This document shows, one piece after another, positions 58,801 to 64,000 of a stretch of 64,000 bases of DNA (within the stretch, counting starts at the first letter, position 1; each line of letters opens with the position of its first letter). Below the pieces are notes generated by a model that worked only from the letters and a program-made list of their open reading frames with translations, was not told where the DNA came from and ran no database searches. The DNA is taken from positions 1 through 64,000 of the forward strand of contig JADKBS010000036.1 of the NCBI GenBank assembly GCA_016714985.1. Reading direction: 5' to 3'. The stretch comes from Saprospiraceae bacterium (GTDB taxonomy: Bacteria > Bacteroidota > Bacteroidia > Chitinophagales > Saprospiraceae). The position numbers and the translations under genes are program-made.

Positions 58801-60991
58801 TGATGGTCGAACCTTGGTTGAGCGAAACGATGAGGCCGGGCACCCACTCCGCCTCGAAGAACATCCCCGCCAGCGTGCCCGTGTTTTCCCTGGGTTCCGG
58901 CTCCGGTTCTTCGCCTTTTTCGTTGTCGCTGTCTCCAGGGAACAAATCGTCGTTAGGGTCGCTATTGGTCGCTGACGGCTCGGCTGGTAGCTTTTCCCCC
59001 ACTTTGAAATCGCCGCCTGGCGAATACTCCTGTTGGCTGCGCCTGAAATTGAGCTTGCCCGTGTAGGCAATCAGGTCTTTGCCGCCATTGTCCTTAAAAA
59101 TCGGACATTTCAGCCGCCCAGCAATATCGCAGGTTTTCTCCTCAGCCTCGAAGGAAACCGTCAGCGAGTCCACGCAGTAGCGCCAGCCGCCCAGCTTCAC
59201 GCCTTTGTCATAATTGAGCAAATCCGTTTTTTTAAAACTGCCCACCATCCCATTCGTCTTTGTAAACCAAAAATCGGAGACGGGCGATTCGAGCATGGCG
59301 TTGCCCTCGCCCACCAGCCCCTCAAAAGCGAGGTTGATGCGCTTGAAATACAGGCCCCGGAACTCCGCCCCTGCATCGTCGGGCGTGCCTTCGGCATTGT
59401 TGTCGTGGTCAAAATCGAGGTATGCCTCGTATGCCTGCCCCTGCTTGAAAATCAGGCCCTCCATGCCTTCGGTAACGAACTGGATGGGCTTGCCTGCGGC
59501 GTCCATGAAATGGAGCGGGGCGATGAAGCTCTTGAGTTCGGTTACTTGCTGGATGGTGAACGGAAAAATCACTTGTTTTTCAGCTGTTTCGGCGCTGGTC
59601 TTAGTCAAGTCCCGCAGCTTCAGTTTTGCCTCCGGCAATTTGCCACCCTTGAACGGCAAGGCGTACTCGCCCTGCACGTTGAATCCCTGAAAGCCCTCAC
59701 AAAGCAAATGGGCATAGCTGTGCATGCCCGCTTGCGGCAGCCCCGCTTCAGGGGTGCTGGCCTTGAGGGTGATGCCACCCGGCTGCTCCTCCGTTCCGTT
59801 GAACTGGGCATCGGAAACGGTCACGTCCGATTCGAGCAGCATGTAGAAGTCCTTCATGTCCACCGAAGTGGGGCTTACCCTCACGTCCTTTCGCACGAAC
59901 TGGGCGTACTTCGACCCGATTTTAACCAACAGCGTGAACTCGACCTTCGTGTTCTGCTCCGTCGGCTGGCTGCTGCCCCCGATTTCAAAGGCGGTGATGA
60001 GTAGCCTCGAGTTGGCGGGCATTTCCACTTGGGTCATGCCCATGCGGGTGCGCAGTTCAGGAGTCAATTCGAGCGGGAGGCGCTTGACACCTGACTGTGC
60101 GTTATGGGCGTTGATGTTCGGGAAGGTGAAGTTTTCCGAGCTTCGCTCGATAGCCTTCTCCGCCCGGTAGGTGGTGCCGAGTTGGGTAAATTCGAGTTGG
60201 ACGTCGAGGAAGGGGATGGTCAGCACGTCGTCTAGGAAGGGAAAGCCGCCCACGAGATTTTGCCCTAAACTACTGATGGTCGCCTTTTTGTAGTTTTCCA
60301 GCAGTTCGGCCCTGTTTTTTTCATCAAAAACAGTCGACATGCCGCTGTTCGGAGCGGTGCCGCTGTTTGCCGAAGGCGCATAAAAACGGTCGTACACCCG
60401 GTCGAGCATTTGCCCGATGCCCTCCTTGTCGTTGCGGTCAAAGGGCACAAAGGCGTGACATTTGCACTCCACGTTCTCGGTCTTCACCTTGATGTGGTCG
60501 AAAATGAACCCACCTGTGGCCGGGTCGGCCTTCCCGTAGATGTTGAACTGCACGAGGTTCGTTCCCATTCGCACCACGAGTTCCAGTCCCAGCAGTTCTT
60601 GGTCGTTACTGTCTCTTTCAATGTACTTGAGTCGCACCTCTGCCAGTTCTGCCTGCACACCGCCGATGCTCAGCCCGTTGGGGTCGGCTTCGTAGCTTTC
60701 AAGTAGGTAGCGCTCGGTCGGCACTTTGTACGGGTCAATTTTTAAGTGCTTGATTTTCAGGCCGTTCAGTTTGATACTTGGCCAATCGGACTGGTAGCCG
60801 AAGACGTTTTTAAGGGTCGTTTTGATGGAACCCTTGTTGCCCGTGATTTTGTTGTTGAACTGTCCCGCCGAGATGTCCAAGGAGAAAACGCCGCTCAGGT
60901 CTGCATCGGGGTGAACTGCTTGCCGTTGCCGAAATCCTTCAGCACGGCGTCCACATCGGAGTCGGGGCTCAAGGCCAGTTTGCCGCTCCAA
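55820..60991 (-). CDS. TANFOR-like giant protein, central beta-rich repeat region
   Basis: 1,723 codons. From DADLSGVFSLDISAGQFNN onward the frame is genuine. It consists of recurrent beta-helix-like or barrel-like blocks in which a motif of the type GxWRYxVDSLTVxFxxEEKTxDxAGxLKxP returns (also present in the upstream fragment), alternating with Gly-rich strands (MKGQVYAWGGASVGMRYKIGPKRGR). A C-terminal Ig-like/bacterial SbsA-type domain carries YTISYRLRWYERINGVWTPMEG (about 1510-1640). Repeated residues such as GLYF/GLYL suggest duplication within the protein. Both ends are frameshifted: the upstream one is a missing base in GGGG at 60908-60911. Confidence 0.78.
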   Translation of the reverse strand: MERQTGLEPRLRCGRRAEGFRQRQAVHPDADLSGVFSLDISAGQFNNKITGNKGSIKTTLKNVFGYQSDWPSIKLNGLKIKHLKIDPYKVPTERYLLESYEADPNGLSIGGVQAELAEVRLKYIERDSNDQELLGLELVVRMGTNLVQFNIYGKADPATGGFIFDHIKVKTENVECKCHAFVPFDRNDKEGIGQMLDRVYDRFYAPSANSGTAPNSGMSTVFDEKNRAELLENYKKATISSLGQNLVGGFPFLDDVLTIPFLDVQLEFTQLGTTYRAEKAIERSSENFTFPNINAHNAQSGVKRLPLELTPELRTRMGMTQVEMPANSRLLITAFEIGGSSQPTEQNTKVEFTLLVKIGSKYAQFVRKDVRVSPTSVDMKDFYMLLESDVTVSDAQFNGTEEQPGGITLKASTPEAGLPQAGMHSYAHLLCEGFQGFNVQGEYALPFKGGKLPEAKLKLRDLTKTSAETAEKQVIFPFTIQQVTELKSFIAPLHFMDAAGKPIQFVTEGMEGLIFKQGQAYEAYLDFDHDNNAEGTPDDAGAEFRGLYFKRINLAFEGLVGEGNAMLESPVSDFWFTKTNGMVGSFKKTDLLNYDKGVKLGGWRYCVDSLTVSFEAEEKTCDIAGRLKCPIFKDNGGKDLIAYTGKLNFRRSQQEYSPGGDFKVGEKLPAEPSATNSDPNDDLFPGDSDNEKGEEPEPEPRENTGTLAGMFFEAEWVPGLIVSLNQGSTITFDWASYPDGKKGYRPSVDLNGVANFFLSKKNAQFLQEGMDKVAEWGLEFSLPGLGFEGLKINKAVDAKTVTLGNMAGGINTISMGTWGLDMGLPKEGLIEFGDEQPTDATASQNQPTARQKLKQLYKITGKKGGMNGFPISLDAPEFVYLDVKKEWKMTLGISINLLKERLGSGDRKALAKGVMMNPTSALSLGKQVRTTGLCATTKLGFYFKPHPERGMAYSNMGLDAISLAGAIGPVEVSGAIQFLKAETQAEQKWGQGFKGMADLRFGKKPDGSFLFSAKAMCQFGMVKPADDGKFRYFFADFEAVYYTQKAPHFGFPLINIAGVDVFNLHGAGGGIYINMEKQPTLEYVTPEKGKKEPAANNGLFTSSLETAYNAIDDPLMAPGRSLSGIQYSPKYGSHGGYVKGIFSVADPKIMALDLAVGIEIGYNSADGFAFKKMFARGDAYMLGFGDIADRRSSPMKGYAEVELDFINKKISATAAFESNINYRPLFYLELDKTRARANMLLDFATNSYYFKLGTPLQPVTVKAGALGISFPSPRFYLQFGTGVDPMPTVAQIVPGWPSGGNVRERNYSPQKGYIMGFQFSQQFGLNLGIFDVRLGYGLGFDVALGTLDAVCGNPPRRVGMNGWRMKGQVYAWGGASVGMRYKIGPKRGRVSIFSAMLAAELNGEFPNPSRFAGSLAGRYRVLGGLIKGSFRLRFQLSSDADRACFASMTEVPNNPIADVKMVEESYPKKDETDVPIYGEPSLAFNYLPNYVFQFEDEDLAGNKFVRDFKIEMNPSEGFLLKNAMGVAVPAELVVEGQSATLKPKRMLAPESDYTISYRLRWYERINGVWTPMEGDGAEEMATVPFKTGKMPTNIHEKMLGYHAPGNLQRYWHQGYADPRIAFKAYAPLGMTWQSHYFPQKKEVPGVGTVAYDYFCRISRYANGVKDGEFDVPLSGYPGLKNFQVPVTTYQQVGSKFTIPKVEIVNEQGLDVAFSGLADTITTC

Positions 60992-61962
60992 AGACCCATG
61001 CCCCGGCTGCCCGCTTCTGGCTTGATGGCCATGCGTGAGTAGTTGCCGTTGATTTTCAGCTCGCCCGAATAGCGAAAAGGCTCGTCGAGCACGGGCACTT
61101 TCAACTGCCCAGCGAGGTAGGTGCCTTTTGATTTACCCTCGTCCACATTTAGCGTGAGGCTGTCCACGGAGTAGCGCCAATTGCCGATTTTGCCCTTGTC
61201 AAGCGAGACGAGGTTTGTTTTGAAAAACTGCCCGTGGCCGCCGTCTTCTGCTATCGCAAAAGCGCCTTCGTCAAGGGTTATGGGCTTTCCGCCGCCCGTG
61301 AAATCGTACTCGGCTGGCAACTTGACCTCAGCTTGGCCGAGGTACAGCCCCCGCCAATTATCGGGCTTGGGGGCAATTAGCTTTTCCTGCTCGACCTTCT
61401 GGCCCGTCTTGAGGTCGAGGTCGCCGTTTTTCATCGAAAACACGAAGCCCGGCATCTTGGGCAGCGTAAAGTCGTCGAACTTTTTCACCTTACCGAAATA
61501 GGTGGCGGGGTCACCGTCCCCCTCCAAACCGAACTTGACGGGACCGCTGCCATCGGCCTGCACCATGATTTCGGGGTCAATGGAGAACTGCGTTTGCAGC
61601 TCGAAACCATCGAAGCCTCCACAGTCCATCGCCATGCCGCTGCTGTTTGCCCCTGCTTTGTATTCCAGCTTGAATATTTGCGCCAGCACTTGATTTGCCT
61701 CGCTTTCGAGTGGGGTTAGGTAGCTGTTGTTGCGGACGGAATTGGGCGCTACCGGGATGCCCAGCCCCGCAAAGGTCATCACTTTGCCCACCGATGTGAC
61801 CGAGTAGCCCGCCCCCGTCAGGTAGCAGTTTCGGGGGCGTGAAGCGGATGCCCGTGATGGCAATGAGGGGTCCGTTTTCATTGTCCAAGCCGAGGGGCAA
61901 TTGCGCAGCAGCATTGGGGTCGAGCAGGCTGGCCATGCGGTTTTTGCCCTGCCCGTTTTCAA
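60895..61962 (-). CDS. TANFOR-like giant protein, fragment with first WRY repeat
   Basis: 355 codons. The first 50 or so are out of frame; the genuine part begins near LTGAGYSVTSVGKVMTFAGLGIPVAP. It contains a full copy of the GNWRYSVDSLTLNVDEGKSKGTYLAGQLKVP block found again in the next fragment, preceded by PEIMVQADGSGPVKFGLEGDGDPATYFGK. It is joined to the signal-bearing fragment by an apparent one-base gain in TTT at 61829-61831 (coding AAA), giving FTPPNCYLTGAGYSV. It ends after GNGKQFTP at the G-run 60908-60911. It is not a separate gene. Confidence 0.72.
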   Translation of the reverse strand: MKTGRAKTAWPACSTPMLLRNCPSAWTMKTDPSLPSRASASRPRNCYLTGAGYSVTSVGKVMTFAGLGIPVAPNSVRNNSYLTPLESEANQVLAQIFKLEYKAGANSSGMAMDCGGFDGFELQTQFSIDPEIMVQADGSGPVKFGLEGDGDPATYFGKVKKFDDFTLPKMPGFVFSMKNGDLDLKTGQKVEQEKLIAPKPDNWRGLYLGQAEVKLPAEYDFTGGGKPITLDEGAFAIAEDGGHGQFFKTNLVSLDKGKIGNWRYSVDSLTLNVDEGKSKGTYLAGQLKVPVLDEPFRYSGELKINGNYSRMAIKPEAGSRGMGLWSGKLALSPDSDVDAVLKDFGNGKQFTPMQT

Positions 61963-63235
61963 ACCAATCCTTCAGTTTTTGAAAATATTCGGGGGTAAAA
62001 CGGCTGGGGAGCGTTGCCACTGACAAAGTGTTTGGGTCAAGGTAAAACTGGTTGTCGCAGACGGCCTCAATGCTCCCTGCTTCGTAGCAGCGAAACGTGT
62101 TTGGCTTGGCCTTCAAGTTGGTAAAAACGACTGGGACGCTCGTGTTCAACATTGGGATTTTCACTAAACCCGTCCCGTTGTAGCCGCTGCCGTTGGGGGT
62201 GGCATCTTCCACCGTCATTTCAAACCAGCCGATTTTCACCTTATCCCCTGCTGCGATTGGAGCGGAGGTGTAGCCTTCGGTGTAAATCGGCCCGAAGCCG
62301 GTGTCGAAGACCTTGCAGCCTTGGGGGGCGGTGCGGCTCTCCTCCATGTCCTCAGCAGCTTGGCTGCCGCCAAATGGGGCAAACCCATTGCCGTACACGA
62401 ATGTGCAGATTTGGCTGTAGCCGTAGTTTCGGAAAATTAGGCCGGGCTTGAGCATGTTGCGGGCCTGCACCCGCCAAGCGTAAACCTGTCCGGGCTGGAG
62501 GATGGGGTCGGTGGGGCCGTAAATCAGCGATGGCGACATGGTGGTGCGCTCCATGATTTTCAGGCTGAAATCGAAGCCATCGTTTGGGTCAGCACCGGGC
62601 TGGAGCTGCACCAACTGGAACAGGTACTCGACCGGGGCCGGGCTGTTGCCGGATCCGTTGTGCAGGGGCGTCCAAGTGAAGGTCTGGCTTTGGAAATTGG
62701 TCTGCGGAACGTTGCCAAAGCAGGTAGGTGTCTGTAAAATCGGCGGTTCGTTGAGGAAAAAGCCGCCCGTGACGCAGGTTTTGCGGGAAATGGGCACGTT
62801 GCGCTGCAAGTCAATCACTTCGAGGCAAATGCGGTTCAGCCCTTCGGGAACAATGACCGAGCCTTGGCCCTGGCCCGCTGCACCGATGAGCGCTTCGGGC
62901 TGGAGGTAGGGTTGCAGCGCAAAACCATCTAGCATGACGGGCTGGTTCATGTTGAGGCGCAGGGGTTGGAAGCCATAGTTGGGGTCGGTGGTATAGAGCG
63001 TTTGGCCGTTGTTTTCGATATAGAGTTTCAGGCGGGTGTCCCGGTACGGCTCGATGGGGTCGGTGAGGGCGGCGGTGAAGACGAGGTCTTGCGTCCGCTG
63101 GGTGCCATACACGCTGAGGTCGAGGGAATGGGGCGGTATGAGCAGGCCCGTGAGCGACACGGGATAGACTTGCTGCGCAAAGGCGGTGTTTGCGAAGAAA
63201 AGTAATGCGAGTATTGGGAGTAAACGACTGCTCAT
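61577..63235 (-). CDS. TANFOR-like giant protein, N-terminal part with signal peptide
   Basis: 552 codons; residues 1-465 or so are genuine. A signal peptide (MSSRLLPILALLFFANTAFAQQ) leads into a region resembling the TANFOR domain: YPVSLTGLLIPPHSLDLSVYG, then LVFTAALTDPIEPYRDTRLKLYIENNG. An FN3-like part follows (QTFTWTPLHNGSGNSPAPVEYLFQLVQL..., GQVYAWRVQARN, about 180-285). TANFOR-type proteins are large Bacteroidota envelope proteins of unknown function. The last 85 residues are out-of-frame. The real gene runs on to 45579 (about 5,880 aa) across five indels. It starts 195 bp after the outer-membrane barrel gene. Confidence 0.78.
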   Translation of the reverse strand: MSSRLLPILALLFFANTAFAQQVYPVSLTGLLIPPHSLDLSVYGTQRTQDLVFTAALTDPIEPYRDTRLKLYIENNGQTLYTTDPNYGFQPLRLNMNQPVMLDGFALQPYLQPEALIGAAGQGQGSVIVPEGLNRICLEVIDLQRNVPISRKTCVTGGFFLNEPPILQTPTCFGNVPQTNFQSQTFTWTPLHNGSGNSPAPVEYLFQLVQLQPGADPNDGFDFSLKIMERTTMSPSLIYGPTDPILQPGQVYAWRVQARNMLKPGLIFRNYGYSQICTFVYGNGFAPFGGSQAAEDMEESRTAPQGCKVFDTGFGPIYTEGYTSAPIAAGDKVKIGWFEMTVEDATPNGSGYNGTGLVKIPMLNTSVPVVFTNLKAKPNTFRCYEAGSIEAVCDNQFYLDPNTLSVATLPSRFTPEYFQKLKDWFENGQGKNRMASLLDPNAAAQLPLGLDNENGPLIAITGIRFTPPKLLPDGGGLLGHIGGQSDDLCGAGHPGSAQFRPQQQLPNPTRKRGKSSAGANIQAGIQSRGKQQRHGDGLWRLRWFRAANAVLH

Positions 63236-63248
63236 ATTTTAATTGTCA

Positions 63249-63411
63249 TTTTGAGGTGACATCTTTTCGCCCGATCAGACTTGAAAATCAGCGAGACTTT
63301 CAAGGGCGAAAAGGTGTCATCTCAAATCGGTGTATTCACGTGATGACACCTTTTTGCCTTTGAATAGGCTGCTTGAAACTGAAATTCGGAGCAGGCAAAA
63401 AAGATGTCACC
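63249..63411. repeat. two tandem hairpins sharing a TGACATCTTTT-type arm
   Basis: Arm 63249-63272 (starting TTTTGAGGTGACATC) pairs with 63304-63327 (two wobble-type mismatches), with an inner CTTGAAA/TTTCAAG stem. A second stem is formed by GATGACACCTTTTTGCC (63342-63358) and GGCAAAAAAGATGTCACC (63394-63411). All four arms are variants of one sequence. The block fills the gap between the barrel gene and the TANFOR-like gene and could be a REP-like insertion or a partial terminator within the operon. Confidence 0.7.
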
Positions 63412-63430
63412 TCTAAAATCACAGAGGGAT

Positions 63431-64000
63431 TCAATTCTTTTTTTGCGAAGGTTTATCCTTCTCTTTTTTCATAAATCTATACTGATACCCCACCGTCCCC
63501 ACCACCTCGCCGAACTGGTCGGAGGCCGTGGCGCTCGTGTTCTTGGTGCTCAGGAGCATCCAGTTCATCGAAAGGGAGTGGACTTCGCTCAGGTTCCAGT
63601 TCAGGTTGAGGCCGCTGGTAAAGTTGCCGTTGTTGCCCAGCCCCTCGGTCACGGTGTAGAAATAGTTGATGTCCAGGCCCGATGTCAGCTTGCCTTCCAA
63701 CAGGCTTTTAGACACGCCGAAGCCCGTTCCGTAGCGCCGAACGAGCAGCGAGGAGAGTTCATTTTGGTTAAAATTGGCCTTGGCCGTGAATCCCCATTTG
63801 GAAGCTAGCCCCAGTGAATACACGAAGTTGGCGACGAGCATCTGCGAGAACGAACTGGTCGTGGGGTCTTCCACGTCGTCGGTCACTAGCTGGGCATTGC
63901 CTGTCAGGTTGAAGACGTGCTGGTTCTGCGAGCTGGTGTCCTGAATTGTGTAAGTAGCACTGAACCCGGCGTCCTGCGTAACGATGAGCACGTTGAGCAC
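63431..64000 (-). CDS. outer-membrane beta-barrel protein, C-terminal part (gene runs off the window)
   Basis: 189 residues visible. The 5' end lies beyond 64000, so the apparent start is only an internal Met or window edge. Alternating amphipathic strands with short turns dominate (FVYSLGLASKWGFTAKANF, SGLDINYFYTVTEGLGNNGNFTSGLNLNWNLSEVHSLSMNWMLLS, GEVVGTVGYQYRFMKK), typical of a membrane barrel of 12 or more strands with aromatic girdles. A Lys/Asp/Gln-rich tail ends the protein. It is the first visible gene of the giant-protein locus and may be its pore or anchor. Confidence 0.7.
   Translation of the reverse strand: MLNVLIVTQDAGFSATYTIQDTSSQNQHVFNLTGNAQLVTDDVEDPTTSSFSQMLVANFVYSLGLASKWGFTAKANFNQNELSSLLVRRYGTGFGVSKSLLEGKLTSGLDINYFYTVTEGLGNNGNFTSGLNLNWNLSEVHSLSMNWMLLSTKNTSATASDQFGEVVGTVGYQYRFMKKEKDKPSQKKN

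Noticed and set aside
54274..61962. Treating each overlapping frame as an independent gene
   Set aside because: The fragments lack signals and starts, and their genuine parts join end to end after single-base corrections.

Overview
The window is from a member of the Bacteroidota, most likely a Saprospiria-type bacterium. This is inferred from two C-terminal type IX secretion (T9SS) sorting domains, TonB-dependent receptors, TAnnTTTG-like promoter boxes, starts without strong Shine-Dalgarno sequences, and very large surface proteins built from choice-of-anchor D, LamG, PKD/Ig-like and MopE-type repeats. No rRNA, tRNA or CRISPR array was seen.

Region 1 (1-11.1 kb): a two-gene set (nucleotidyltransferase-like DUF6932 protein plus a small helical protein), a PQQ-type sugar dehydrogenase, and a complete second-type F-ATPase operon in the N-ATPase order atpD-C-Q-R-B-E-F-A-G (2564-9535). 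It has no separate delta gene, and the b subunit carries a delta-like C-terminus. Two related palindromic elements sit in its intergenic gaps. A class I terpene-synthase-like enzyme and a lipoprotein follow on the other strand.

Region 2 (11.5-31 kb): a vanadium haloperoxidase/PAP2-family protein split by a one-base frameshift; an ECF sigma factor with a membrane protein; a DUF2202 ferritin-like protein; a TPR/class III cyclase overlapping a tandem pair of TonB-dependent receptors; then DUF2306, YARHG, NlpE-like and DUF3298/ExbD-like envelope proteins. The intergenic gaps are rich in long inverted repeats. One is a MITE-like 150-bp element with 30-bp terminal repeats between the leader and start codon of a receptor gene.

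Region 3 (31.3-64 kb): one co-directional minus-strand locus for giant envelope proteins. In transcription order it holds an outer-membrane beta-barrel (cut by the window end), a TANFOR-like protein of about 5,880 aa, an FN3/choice-of-anchor D protein of 1,276 aa, and a protein of about 3,450 aa with 15 exact-length MopE-type metal-binding repeats, 7 exact-length Ig-like repeats and a T9SS tail. The first and last giants are broken into overlapping frames by single-base indels, mostly in G/C runs. The pattern suggests uncorrected homopolymer errors in the assembly more than gene decay. The locus looks like one secreted cell-surface system anchored by the barrel protein and T9SS; its function is not known to me.
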